A DNA stretch of 9,523 nucleotides from Clostridiaceae bacterium UBA4839 (GCA_002400085.1 DHEX01000096.1:1-9523); one strand, 5' to 3'. Shown: positions 1-7,914, numbered from the stretch's first letter. The notes: generated from the sequence alone by a model not told the origin. A program made the numbers and translations.

Positions 1-14
1 CCCATTTAATTCAC

Positions 15-42
15 ATTATAACAGGGTTTATGGAAATGTCAA
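15..42 (-). promoter_or_regulatory. Strong SigA-type promoter, outward facing
   Basis: On the minus strand a perfect -35 TTGACA (42 to 37) is followed after 16 nt by a perfect -10 TATAAT (20 to 15). Transcription would start near position 8 and leave the window to the left, away from cas3. This fits a promoter for a pre-crRNA. No other gene or site here would explain it. Confidence 0.65.
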
Positions 43-78
43 TTTGTAAATAAAATGTTAACGGAATCCATAAACCCT
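23..78. repeat. 12-bp perfect inverted repeat in the leader
   Basis: AGGGTTTATGGA at 23-34 is exactly complementary in reverse to TCCATAAACCCT at 67-78, with 32 nt between the arms. The left arm lies inside the spacer between the -10 and -35 elements of the outward promoter. It could be a paired protein-binding site, for an adaptation complex or a repressor, or a DNA cruciform. The function is not known. Confidence 0.55.
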
Positions 79-99
79 TGAAACTTCTATAATCTCTAT

Positions 100-143
100 G
101 TCATCGATCCCTGGGGGTTTTTACACTACTGGAGGTCGACGAC
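100..143. repeat. Imperfect TCGA palindrome, leader motif
   Basis: GTCATCGATCC at 100-110 and GGTCGACGAC at 134-143 are near reverse complements, with a CCCTGGGGG run between them. It sits 10 bp beyond the cas3 stop. The G+C richness stands out from the surrounding AT-rich DNA, which suggests selection. It resembles the palindromic element I recall from type I-B leaders near the end of cas2. Confidence 0.5.
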
Positions 144-153
144 ATTATATATG

Positions 154-2469
154 CTATATTATAAAATAATCCTCATCATCTTTTCTCTTAAAGCCAGTTT
201 CAAAACTATAATAATCTTCACAAGCTTCTCTTGTAATGTTGGGCATACCATAATCATTTATGTTTAAAATATCCTTAAAATTTATAGGTATTGAAATTGT
301 GTAATCTTTTATCCTATTTTTAATTTGAAGATACTTTTCCCTCTTTCTAATAAAATCCTTTTCAGATAAAGCATCTAAAAAATCATTATAAACTTCTTCT
401 GCCTCATCATCTATCTGCATATATACATCTATATATCCAGGATGCCCTGTTATTAGTGAAAAGTTGCCTATAGAAAATTCATCATCCTTATCATAAAAAT
501 GCAATTTTTTAATAGAATTTAAATACTTATCTGATATATCCATGTTCTTGTTACTTCTAACCTTTTTAAAATACTCCATGATAATTTCATAAAACATTTT
601 TTCCTCAATATTCTCATGCTTAGACAATATATCCATTGTTATATTTATAATTGTATTACCATATACATAATTCCCATAATATTTCCCACCATCATCCACC
701 ATAGTTATCACACGAACATCTTTAATTTCTCCACTATTATTTCTATTACATCTTCCTGCTGCCTGAATAATAGAATCGAGAGGTCCAATATCCCTTATAA
801 CTTCATCAAAATCAAAATCTACTCCTGCTTCAACTACTTGAGTTGAAACAACAATTATTTTTTCTCTATTATCCAGTGCATTTTTTATTTCAGCTATTCT
901 TTCCCTTCTATGTATTGGAATCAAGTTTGTAGAAAGATAGTATATTTTTCTACCACAATTCTTCAAATCATTATATACTTCAAGGGATTGTTTTATAGTA
1001 TTGCATATAATTAAATAAGATTTTTCTTCAAATTCATCCAAAAATTCATCTGTAAATTCACTTACCTTTACTTTTCTGAAATCCTTAATTATTCTTGTTC
1101 TATTGAACTTTTTAAAATACTCCTTAGAATCTTCAAGAAGTTCAACACTTTCAGCTAAAAGAATCGGTTTTGTAGCTGTCATCGTAATAATTCTTAAATC
1201 AAGAAATTCAGCTGCACTTTTCAGCATATAATCAACTAAACCATAGTATTCAATAGGAATAGCTTGAACTTCATCTAAAAGAATTATCCCACCTTTAAAG
1301 CTTAAAAGCTTTTTAAGCATCCTATTTCTATTACCCACGAGCGTTTCAAAGAGCTGCACAAAAGTTGTAACAACTGCTCCACTGTTCCAGTTCTCAATTA
1401 ATATTTCAGCCTGACACTTACTGTAATCATTTTCCTCATCATTATAATCAACATTAGCAAGATTATGATGCTTTATTAAATATGAACTATCACCCTTTGA
1501 AAAATCATCCATATTATTATACAAACTATAAATAGAAGAAAAGTTCTGATCTATTATTGAAGTAAAGGGAAGTGAATATATTATTCTCCTTTTTCCTCCT
1601 AAAAGTTCATTTAATTTTAATGCAGCAAAATATCCAGTAAATGTCTTCCCTGTTCCTGTAGGAGCTGTAATTGAAAAAAACCTACTTTTATCATAATTCT
1701 TAATTAAGCTTTTCTGGACTTTATTAAATATTTCAGTCCTCAATAAATTAATTGGGCTATCTTTCTCCTTAAACTTTTCAATTCTTGCTCTATTTAAAAT
1801 GTCAAAATCAGCAAACTTAATCTCAGGTAATTTAGTATCTGAGGCACTTAATTTATCGGCAGATATGAGTGCTGAATAAAGGATCTGATGAATCATATAA
1901 GCCTTTTCATCAGTATTAGTTCTTTCAAACGCAAAGTGAATCTTTCTTAACTTGTTTAATATTGCCTCAATATCACAATTTATAAATTTATCAACATATC
2001 CTTCAAAACCAATACTTTCATAATCCTTTTCAATATAGGATTTATTTTTTCTCATATCTTCTAACTGTATCTTAGCAATATCAACCTTTTCCACTAAGTT
2101 TGAATCATCGCTTTTGTCATTATATCCTTTTAAACTCCTTGGTAAGTTATGAGCTATATTCTCAATACTTCCATGATGATGTAAAATTACACTATAAATT
2201 ATAAGAGGGAGAAATTCTTGCTCTCCCCCAAGATCAAAAGATATATATGCTCCAAATAAAGCTGAAATAAATCCATGGTTTGCATAAGGAGATTTACTCC
2301 CCTTAAATAAATGTTCCTGAAAATACGTTGTATGCTTCCCAAAATCATGACAGTAACTTATTATCTTATAGGCATCAGTATATTCAGGATAAATTTCATC
2401 CTTTGAAAGCTCATAAACTTCATTTAAATGTTCAATAAGTTTTTTATTTTTATGCGAATAAAACTCCAT
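154..2469 (-). CDS. cas3: CRISPR-associated helicase/nuclease Cas3 (type I-B)
   Basis: Cas3 is recruited by Cascade after target recognition, nicks the displaced strand and unwinds and degrades the DNA. The 771-residue protein has an N-terminal HD nuclease domain with H6, H14, the H41-D42 pair, H65, a run of three histidines at 97-99, and D205 in SADK. A superfamily 2 helicase follows: Walker A TAPTGTGKT (268-276), DEVQ (399-402), TMTAT (429-433), STQVVEAGVD (542-551) and QAAGRCNR (569-576). Nuclease and helicase are therefore fused and both look intact. I chose the ATG at 2469 because GAGGTG lies 5 nt upstream and this leaves a 10-nt gap to cas5. An open frame continues upstream to 2511 but would overlap cas5. 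It is the last gene of the operon, and no cas4, cas1 or cas2 follows. Confidence 0.95.
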   Translation of the reverse strand: MEFYSHKNKKLIEHLNEVYELSKDEIYPEYTDAYKIISYCHDFGKHTTYFQEHLFKGSKSPYANHGFISALFGAYISFDLGGEQEFLPLIIYSVILHHHGSIENIAHNLPRSLKGYNDKSDDSNLVEKVDIAKIQLEDMRKNKSYIEKDYESIGFEGYVDKFINCDIEAILNKLRKIHFAFERTNTDEKAYMIHQILYSALISADKLSASDTKLPEIKFADFDILNRARIEKFKEKDSPINLLRTEIFNKVQKSLIKNYDKSRFFSITAPTGTGKTFTGYFAALKLNELLGGKRRIIYSLPFTSIIDQNFSSIYSLYNNMDDFSKGDSSYLIKHHNLANVDYNDEENDYSKCQAEILIENWNSGAVVTTFVQLFETLVGNRNRMLKKLLSFKGGIILLDEVQAIPIEYYGLVDYMLKSAAEFLDLRIITMTATKPILLAESVELLEDSKEYFKKFNRTRIIKDFRKVKVSEFTDEFLDEFEEKSYLIICNTIKQSLEVYNDLKNCGRKIYYLSTNLIPIHRRERIAEIKNALDNREKIIVVSTQVVEAGVDFDFDEVIRDIGPLDSIIQAAGRCNRNNSGEIKDVRVITMVDDGGKYYGNYVYGNTIINITMDILSKHENIEEKMFYEIIMEYFKKVRSNKNMDISDKYLNSIKKLHFYDKDDEFSIGNFSLITGHPGYIDVYMQIDDEAEEVYNDFLDALSEKDFIRKREKYLQIKNRIKDYTISIPINFKDILNINDYGMPNITREACEDYYSFETGFKRKDDEDYFII

Positions 2470-2479
2470 GGCTTCACCT

Positions 2480-3211
2480 CTACATAAATAGAATGTTTTC
2501 CGTAGCTCCATTGTAATTTATATTTACATACTCACAGTTTAATTTTACTTCAAGTTTCCCTCCATTTTCATCAAATAAATAAGAACTGCACTCCTTTATA
2601 ATCCTTTCATCGAAAAAATCTGAAGGCATTTTTTCTCTAACTAAAAACAAATCCTTACCTTTTATGTTAATCCCTCTTGGCTTAATATATTTTTGATTTA
2701 TTACCGTTGAAATATTAACATAATCCTCGCTTTCATTGGTTTTTCCATCAACTCTATCAACATACTCCATAAGGCAATTAAAAGGAGCTGCTCCAAAATA
2801 TGGCGGATAATATGGTCTATTCTCTTTTGCCCTTTTTTGAAGCTCATCTAATATGTTTTTATCCTCAGAACTTATATAAAATCTGTACCCTATTTCCTTA
2901 TTACCTGTTATAACTTCAAAAGGTATCTGTGTATGTTCCTTTGGCGATATAAGTTCTGCTGAACTTGTAGCCTTCATATAATTCAAGCTTTGAATTATTC
3001 TTCTTGTTTCACAAAGTTTTCTTACTCCTACATGTAAATTTTCCTTTGAAAAAAGATTATAATAAGAGTCTCTTCCCATTCCAAGTATTGCAGCTATCAT
3101 TCCAACTGCAGTAGTCCTTGGGGGCACAGAATAAGATAGTGAAGAGGAATTAGTATAAAACTTTCTAAAATGTGCAAGCCTTCCTTTAAAGTCTAAAATC
3201 AATATATCCAT
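2480..3211 (-). CDS. cas5b: Cascade subunit Cas5 (type I-B, Cas5h)
   Basis: Cas5 caps the 5' handle of the crRNA in Cascade and contacts Cas8b. The 243-residue protein begins with the typical Cas5 RAMP pattern: a first beta strand, then FKGRLAHFRKFYT (8-20) and SYSVPPRTTAVGMIAAILG (26-44). Both are hallmarks of the Hmari/Tneap-type Cas5 found in I-B systems. A GTG at 3220 would add three residues, but the ATG at 3211 is preferred because AGGTG lies 6 nt before it and the GTG falls inside that ribosome site. It starts 10 nt after cas7 and ends 10 nt before cas3, so it is surely co-transcribed with them. In type I-B the processing nuclease is Cas6, so Cas5 is expected to be structural only. Confidence 0.93.
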   Translation of the reverse strand: MDILILDFKGRLAHFRKFYTNSSSLSYSVPPRTTAVGMIAAILGMGRDSYYNLFSKENLHVGVRKLCETRRIIQSLNYMKATSSAELISPKEHTQIPFEVITGNKEIGYRFYISSEDKNILDELQKRAKENRPYYPPYFGAAPFNCLMEYVDRVDGKTNESEDYVNISTVINQKYIKPRGINIKGKDLFLVREKMPSDFFDERIIKECSSYLFDENGGKLEVKLNCEYVNINYNGATENILFM

Positions 3212-3221
3212 TATCTTCACC

Positions 3222-4097
3222 TTACTTTACTTCTTGAAGTTTAAATTCACTAAATGCCTCCTTAAATGTCTTTACCTCTCCATTAATCTTAGTTTCAAGA
3301 TTTTCATCTGCAAAATAATTAATACAGTGAATTTTATCCTTATTCTTTAAAAGATATTTATATAGATCAGTTAAATCTAAGCTTACCTCATTAATGTTTC
3401 TAATATTTTCAACTTTTTCTTCAAGCTTAATTAAGCTTCTAAAATCCCCAAGAATAGTTTCATCATCATTATATTCAACTCTCATATAAAGCCTTGGATA
3501 TTGTCCTATTTTACTTCTTGTTGCAAGCTCAGGAATAGCATACTTCATTGCCTTGTCAAGAAGTAGTACATCTTCCTCTGTAAGCTTTGTCTTTACTGCT
3601 CTCTTACCGCTTACAACACCTGAAAATGCAATAAATGAATATTTAACTCTGTAATCTTTTCCAATTGCCCCCTGAGTTTTTCCTTCACCTGTTGCAAAAT
3701 GAGAAGTTATACTTGTTTCTAAAAGTTCTACTTTATTTAATGAATAGCCCCAGTTAAACTGTATAGGCCCTATAAATGTTTTTGTTTCTCCTTTAATTGG
3801 CATAGTAGCCCCAAACATTCTAACATCAATTAAATTATCTAAAATAGTGTCCACATCATTAGCGCCTAATGTTTTTATTATTTCCTCAGGTTTTACAGGA
3901 ACATCATTTAAAGTTGTTACAAATATTTTTTTGCCTCTGCTTGTCAAATAATCCCTTACATATCTTTTAAGCCTTAAATCTGAAACAAGATTTATGTCCC
4001 TTTCATAGTCCATTCTTGGTCGATTTTCTTCGTCAGGATCTCCATTGGGATTTGTTAAACTTGCATCATAAAGATACAGTATTTCACTATTATTCAT
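3222..4097 (-). CDS. cas7b: Cascade backbone subunit Cas7 (type I-B, Csh2 family)
   Basis: Cas7 polymerises along the crRNA spacer and forms the Cascade backbone. The 291-residue protein carries the Csh2/Csd2 family signature NPNGDPDEENRPR (16-28) near its N-terminus. In the middle it has an RMFGATMPIKG stretch and a glycine-rich GEGKTQGAIGKDYRVKYS region, both typical of the family. The ATG at 4097 is preferred over the GTG at 4121 because GGAGGT lies 7 nt upstream. With this start it overlaps the end of cas8b by 8 nt (ATGAATAA), which suggests translational coupling. Its length is usual for the family and I see no sign of damage. Confidence 0.95.
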   Translation of the reverse strand: MNNSEILYLYDASLTNPNGDPDEENRPRMDYERDINLVSDLRLKRYVRDYLTSRGKKIFVTTLNDVPVKPEEIIKTLGANDVDTILDNLIDVRMFGATMPIKGETKTFIGPIQFNWGYSLNKVELLETSITSHFATGEGKTQGAIGKDYRVKYSFIAFSGVVSGKRAVKTKLTEEDVLLLDKAMKYAIPELATRSKIGQYPRLYMRVEYNDDETILGDFRSLIKLEEKVENIRNINEVSLDLTDLYKYLLKNKDKIHCINYFADENLETKINGEVKTFKEAFSEFKLQEVK

Positions 4098-4527
4098 TTT
4101 CACTACCTCCATTTTCTTCACTACCCTTATTTTCTTTACTTAGCATTGGTTTTGTTGTGGCATAACCATAACCTGATAATATATAGAAAAGATTTTCATG
4201 CTTATTAAGCTTCCAGCTGTCTAAGTTCTTGTCAATAAGCTTTTTATATTCATTAAATATCATTTCATTGAAACGTAATATTTTTTCCTGTCTTAACTTA
4301 TTAAAAATATCTCCAGTAAGCCTAATAATTTTACTCTTATCTACTCCGCTAAAATTAAGTTTATTTAATATAGGCTTTTTTCCTTCAGGATTATTCTTAT
4401 ACTGACTATTTCCTATTTGTCCTATAAGATATCCTAATAAGAACATTGCTGTTTTCTGTTCATCATAGCCCATTGAATTTATGTAGTTTTTAATATCGTC
4501 TTTTAAATTAAGCTCATCTGTATCCAT
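4090..4527 (-). CDS. cas11b: Possible Cas11b small subunit from an internal start in cas8b
   Basis: Within cas8b, codon 511 is an in-frame ATG at 4527 preceded by AAGGGGG with a 7-nt spacing, a strong Shine-Dalgarno sequence for this genome. Translation from it would give a 145-residue protein identical to the helical C-terminus of Cas8b. Type I-B and some other Cascades are known to make their small subunit Cas11 this way, from an internal start in the large-subunit gene. Length, position and helical character all fit, and no separate cas11 gene exists in the operon. This is an inference from the ribosome site and family knowledge. The G-rich run could also be chance, since it encodes Gly-Gly-Lys. 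Confidence 0.55.
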   Translation of the reverse strand: MDTDELNLKDDIKNYINSMGYDEQKTAMFLLGYLIGQIGNSQYKNNPEGKKPILNKLNFSGVDKSKIIRLTGDIFNKLRQEKILRFNEMIFNEYKKLIDKNLDSWKLNKHENLFYILSGYGYATTKPMLSKENKGSEENGGSENE

Positions 4528-6057
4528 AGCCTTTCCCCCTTCCAAACATCTCATATATTCGAGGAATTTAATATAAAATATTCCATCTTTAATAGTCATT
4601 TCGATGCCGCCTTTTCCGCTTACATTAAAACCTCCTTTTTCATAATATTTAATATTAATAACGTCAAGAATATTATCAATTATAGTCCTAATATCAAGCT
4701 TTCTTCCTGTAAAAACAGCATCATAAATATCAAGTAAATTATTATATTCTTGATACTCTCCCTTATTATTAAGTCTTATAGGAGTAAGATAATATATTGT
4801 TTCAAGAGTCATAATATGACCCCTTTTAGAGCTGTATATTTTCTTTGAAAGATTATTTATGTAATTAAATGCTTCATTTATTTTATTGAAAATAGATGGG
4901 TTGACATCTTTTATAAGCCTTTGAATTTTATAAGACTTTTGTACTTTTTTATAAAAAACAAGGTTCAAAAGAAAATAATCATCTGAATCATTAAATAAAA
5001 GTGTATTTTCAACTTCTTCTCTAAGTTTTGCAGCAGAATTAAAGTTTTTTACAGTATTAAATGAGTTTTTAATTTTTTCTGACAAAACATCAAGGTCAGC
5101 CTTAGTCATAGAATTCTCATAAATAAAATGCGGTATTAAATAAACTGTAAAACCCGAAAGAAATGTATTTAAATTGTTCATTACATAAGTTTCGCCAGCT
5201 AAATACTTTTTAAAGCATTCATCACATATTATCATGTTTTTGTCATAATTTTTTTTGGTATTTACACCACTTGCAAATATAACCTGATTAGTTGTAAAAT
5301 ATTTAATTTTCATTTTTGTAAGATCAGTAGTATGTTCATAAGGTTTCATGCATATGCTGCAATATTTATTTGATATCTTTTCTTTCTTCTTGCTTTCTGT
5401 TTTACTTCCACCTGTCTTAAAATTTAGTACAGCCTGCTTATATAAATCATCTTTAGCTAAAGCTTTCCCATCAATTAAAAGAGTAAATAAGCCAATTTCA
5501 TTTAACTTAATACCATAGTTTTCTTTTAAATATTCTTCGAAAATTTTTATATATTCTTTTGTTAAATTTGCCGGCTTAAATTTTTCTTTTCCTTCAGATT
5601 TAAGCTCTTCATATACTTCTAAAACGTCCCTGCTGCTTATCCCATACTTTTTCATATCTATTACATATCGGTTTTTATTTTTAAGTTCCTTTCCAAGGTC
5701 AACAAAGAACTTTTCAAATACTTCTTTTATTTTTTCATTAAGCTCATTCCCTAAATCAATATTAGTAAGGTTATAAATTGTCTCTGTAATAAAATAATTA
5801 ATTGATGTTGCTGAAGCATACCACTGAGGAGCATTTGCTCCATCAGCAGAACCAACAAAAAAGTATTCATAAGCTGAATTTCCTTTCATTTCTTCATTTA
5901 CATCAACATTTATTTTGTCATCTTTTGTGTCAAAATCAATTTTAAGTATATAAAGTTGTTTATTTTTCTTTGTTGTATTCAGCTTTTGAACCAATCCAGA
6001 AAGCAAGTCCCCTTCACTTAGGTATGCCTCACCTATTTGAATTATTCCTTCAAGCAA
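4090..6057 (-). CDS. cas8b: Cascade large subunit Cas8b (Csh1/TM1802 family)
   Basis: Cas8b is the large subunit of type I-B Cascade. It recognises the PAM and helps recruit Cas3. The 655-residue protein sits in the expected place between cas6 and cas7. It has two CxxC pairs, C233/C236 in KYCSICMKP and C278/C281 in IICDECF, which should form the zinc-binding site seen in Csh1-type proteins. The C-terminal 150 residues are rich in predicted helix, including a FLLGYLIGQIGNSQ segment typical of this family. The start is a TTG at 6057 with GGGGTG 7 nt upstream. No ATG nearby keeps the N-terminus, so I accept the TTG. It ends in an acidic, low-complexity tail (SEENGGSENE). The large subunit varies much between strains, so the family call is firmer than any residue-level role. 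Confidence 0.9.
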   Translation of the reverse strand: MLEGIIQIGEAYLSEGDLLSGLVQKLNTTKKNKQLYILKIDFDTKDDKINVDVNEEMKGNSAYEYFFVGSADGANAPQWYASATSINYFITETIYNLTNIDLGNELNEKIKEVFEKFFVDLGKELKNKNRYVIDMKKYGISSRDVLEVYEELKSEGKEKFKPANLTKEYIKIFEEYLKENYGIKLNEIGLFTLLIDGKALAKDDLYKQAVLNFKTGGSKTESKKKEKISNKYCSICMKPYEHTTDLTKMKIKYFTTNQVIFASGVNTKKNYDKNMIICDECFKKYLAGETYVMNNLNTFLSGFTVYLIPHFIYENSMTKADLDVLSEKIKNSFNTVKNFNSAAKLREEVENTLLFNDSDDYFLLNLVFYKKVQKSYKIQRLIKDVNPSIFNKINEAFNYINNLSKKIYSSKRGHIMTLETIYYLTPIRLNNKGEYQEYNNLLDIYDAVFTGRKLDIRTIIDNILDVINIKYYEKGGFNVSGKGGIEMTIKDGIFYIKFLEYMRCLEGGKAMDTDELNLKDDIKNYINSMGYDEQKTAMFLLGYLIGQIGNSQYKNNPEGKKPILNKLNFSGVDKSKIIRLTGDIFNKLRQEKILRFNEMIFNEYKKLIDKNLDSWKLNKHENLFYILSGYGYATTKPMLSKENKGSEENGGSENE

Positions 6058-6087
6058 TATATTACACCCCTTTCTTTTGTATTTTAT

Positions 6088-6828
6088 TTATTGAGCTTTT
6101 ATTTCAATGCATCCAAATCCTTGTGAATTTTTAGATCCAAGCCCTGTATCATAGGCTAAATTAAGAAGTTTCTTAGCTCCATCAATTTCAAATTCTCCTG
6201 TCCACCCTTTTATAACAATACCTTTATATAAATCAATATTTTCTTTTAATCTGAAATTATCAATTGCTTTAATATGGAATTCATCGTCCAATGGTTTTTC
6301 ATTATAAAGGGCATTATATTTATTTATTAAATTGTTTCTTATAAGCTCCTCAAACTCTTTTTCCTTCGGATTGTAATAATAGGTTTTCTTTCTCCCATTT
6401 ATTTCTACAGTACTATAAACTACAATAGGCGATTTTGTGTAAACGACATTTTTACCTTCAATATCATTTGAAACACACCTTATTTCCTTCACATAAACTT
6501 CATTATTTCCAATCCTAAAACTATCCTTTGAAATAACATTATTAACAACATACTCTAAAAATTTATCATCCGCTGTTGATAAAACTAAATTTGCTGGACT
6601 CAAATATGAAATTGTTTTGTTTATTCTATCAAATGAGAATTTCCCTTGGAGCCTTGAAAATGTATACATCTTATAATTTCTTTTATTGTATGTATAGCCT
6701 CCATCATGAATGAATTTGCTGTAATTCTCATCACCAATCCATTTTAAAATTACAGCTTGTACTATATGATTATAGTGAATAGGAAGTACCAGCAAATTTT
6801 TAAATTCAAGTGTTATATATGCCCTCAT
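6088..6828 (-). CDS. cas6: CRISPR pre-crRNA endoribonuclease Cas6
   Basis: Cas6 cleaves the repeat in the pre-crRNA to release crRNAs and often stays bound to the 3' handle. The 246-residue protein has the double RAMP layout: an N-terminal LPIHYNHIVQAVI (15-27), a FIHDGGYTY segment (39-47) followed by YTFSRLQG, and the C-terminal glycine-rich loop TGLGSKNSQGFGCIEI that marks the family. H41 is the best candidate catalytic histidine by analogy with other Cas6 proteins. H18 and H21 are other options. The ATG at 6828 has GAGGGG 6 nt upstream. It is the first gene of the operon and ends 30 nt before cas8b. No damage is visible. Confidence 0.93.
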   Translation of the reverse strand: MRAYITLEFKNLLVLPIHYNHIVQAVILKWIGDENYSKFIHDGGYTYNKRNYKMYTFSRLQGKFSFDRINKTISYLSPANLVLSTADDKFLEYVVNNVISKDSFRIGNNEVYVKEIRCVSNDIEGKNVVYTKSPIVVYSTVEINGRKKTYYYNPKEKEFEELIRNNLINKYNALYNEKPLDDEFHIKAIDNFRLKENIDLYKGIVIKGWTGEFEIDGAKKLLNLAYDTGLGSKNSQGFGCIEIKAQ

Positions 6829-6912
6829 AGCTTTCCCCTCTTTAAAACTCTTATTTTATTAATTATTCTACATTCATAAGCCAATTCCTCTATATAATAA
6901 GTAAACATTAAT

Positions 6913-6942
6913 ATTATAATGCAAATATTATTTTAAATATTT
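6913..6942 (-). promoter_or_regulatory. Weak candidate promoter for the cas operon
   Basis: A perfect TATAAT (6918 to 6913 on the minus strand) lies about 85 bp upstream of the cas6 ATG. No good -35 box stands at the right distance, only AT-rich DNA, so this could be chance in such a sequence. It is the best leftward -10 I see between cas6 and the transposon. The rest of 6829-7010 shows no gene, only AT-rich DNA and a short tandem CTATACAT pair at 6985-7000. Confidence 0.3.
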
Positions 6943-7010
6943 TTTATAGGTTCAATTCCTTAATGACATATTTTAATTTTACTTCTATACATCTATACAT
7001 CTTATCAAAG

Positions 7011-7079
7011 AAATTACCTCATTTTAAATTAACTTTTACCACTTATATAGTATAGTGTTAGCTTAAAATGAGGTAATTT
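7011..7079. repeat. 17-bp perfect inverted repeat (hairpin/terminator-like)
   Basis: AAATTACCTCATTTTAA (7011-7027) is repeated in exact inverse at 7063-7079, with 35 nt between the arms. On the plus strand the right arm runs into five Ts (7077-7081), as in a rho-independent terminator. On the minus strand the T-run is interrupted. No plus-strand gene precedes it, so it may be left from a gene displaced or deleted by the transposon, a small MITE-like repeat, or a paired binding site upstream of cas6. It ends 18 bp before the transposon end. Confidence 0.6.
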
Positions 7080-7097
7080 TTCAAAATATACAGTAAT

Positions 7098-7125
7098 TGT
7101 TAAACGTCAAAATAAATCATGCTGA
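7098..7125 (+). repeat. Left terminal inverted repeat of the transposon
   Basis: Over 28 bp this end matches the reverse complement of 9466-9493 at 24 positions. The core AATAAATCATGCTGA (7111-7125) is identical in both ends. It starts with TGTTA. The mismatches lie only in the outer half. Confidence 0.8.
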
Positions 7126-7296
7126 TTTTATTCAAAAACATCAAAATAAGCCCACCTTTAATGCTCGTGTAAGATTAAATAATCTGCTCTTTCAGAATGT
7201 AAATTAAGAAAACTGTCAATACTTTAAAAAAGTTCAAAAAAAGGAGAAGAGGAAAGCGGCTACCAAACCAATCTTTCCTCTAAAAACAAAGTCTAT
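7126..7296 (+). other. Transposon left-end non-coding region with leader hairpin
   Basis: This AT-rich stretch joins the left end to the first gene. It holds a second TCAAAATAA (7141-7149), a short AGATTA/TAATCT inverted repeat (7172-7185), and a purine-rich AAGGAGAAGAGG (7241-7252). The last forms a 9-bp hairpin with CTTTCCTCT: arms 7248-7256 and 7273-7281. The hairpin ends 15 nt before the ATG at 7297. It puts the only strong Shine-Dalgarno-like sequence too far from the start, so it may limit translation. I see no clear promoter. Confidence 0.4.
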
Positions 7297-7876
7297 ATGA
7301 TTAGTATTGACAATATTTCAGAAAATATAACCAATCTACTGTTTTTAGAAGAAAAAAATATTCGACATTTATATGGATGCTCTAATTGTGGTTATAAAGG
7401 TATGCTTCATCACCATGGACACTACAATAGGAATGTTATTACACTTACACAGCATTTTATGATAAGTATCCAGCGATTCAAATGCCCACACTGTGGTAAA
7501 ACTTATTCCCTTATTCCATTCTTTCTTATCCCATATTATATATACACATTTGATGTAGTCGTATTTTGTCTTTATTGCATATTCAATCTACAGAAAAGAT
7601 CAAATTATGTATGCAGTATTCTTCATGATTGCAACACGAAATGTTACATAAGCATTCAATCAATTAGCTTTTTTAAAGCGAGATTTCTATCAAAAATTAA
7701 TTTGATAAACAGTTTCTTCTGCCATTGATTCATTTCATTACGATTCAAATCTATCTATTTTATCAAATGATAAGACGGCAGCTATTTTATTGACTAAAAT
7801 ATTAAATTTTAACAACAGTAAATGCTTTAACTATGAATATTTTAAAAATATGACAAAATACTTTCTTTCATCATAG
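7297..7876 (+). pseudogene. Frameshifted DUF6431-like zinc-ribbon protein of the transposon
   Basis: The first 143 codons are open to a stop at 7726-7728. A shift to the next frame near 7720 gives a continuation (…IDSFHYDSNLS … YEYFKNMTKYFLSS) that ends at 7874-7876, for a restored length of about 190 residues. The first part has two CxxC pairs, C28/C31 in CSNCGYKG and C63/C66 in CPHCGKTYS, which should form a zinc ribbon. From memory it resembles DUF6431 proteins found next to Mu-type transposases in clostridia, which often end in a YFKNMPKYFMS-like stretch. Their function is not known, but the zinc ribbon and location suggest DNA binding linked to transposition. The start has no good ribosome site close by. 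The reading-frame break is clear and the family name is less certain. Confidence 0.65.
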
Positions 7877-7891
7877 TCCTGTATTTTTCTC

Positions 7892-7914
7892 GGGCATTTC
7901 TATGCCCATTTTTT
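7892..7914 (+). terminator. Rho-independent terminator after the DUF6431-like gene
   Basis: GGGCAT (7892-7897) and ATGCCC (7902-7907) form a 6-bp stem with a TTCT loop, followed by a T-run from 7909. It lies 15 nt after the restored stop at 7876. This supports 7876, not 7728, as the true end of the gene before it was broken. Confidence 0.8.

Larger units (their letters stand above)
1..153 (-). promoter_or_regulatory. Putative CRISPR leader behind cas3
   Basis: This non-coding stretch runs from the cas3 stop codon to the window edge. Read on the minus strand it starts with a GTCGTCGACCTCC...GATCGATGAC imperfect palindrome and ends with a consensus-like promoter pointing out of the window. From memory of the family, clostridial and Thermoanaerobacter type I-B leaders have this layout: a TCGTCGAC-type palindrome near the cas genes, then a TTGACA/TATAAT promoter just before the first repeat. 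I infer that the first CRISPR repeat lies just beyond position 1. No repeat unit is visible inside the window, so the assignment rests on layout and resemblance. Confidence 0.6.

Noticed and set aside
616..846. A 76-codon open frame opposite cas3
   Set aside because: It is the complement of the conserved helicase region of cas3, has no ribosome site and is rich in Ile/Tyr/Ser as expected from antisense AT-rich DNA.
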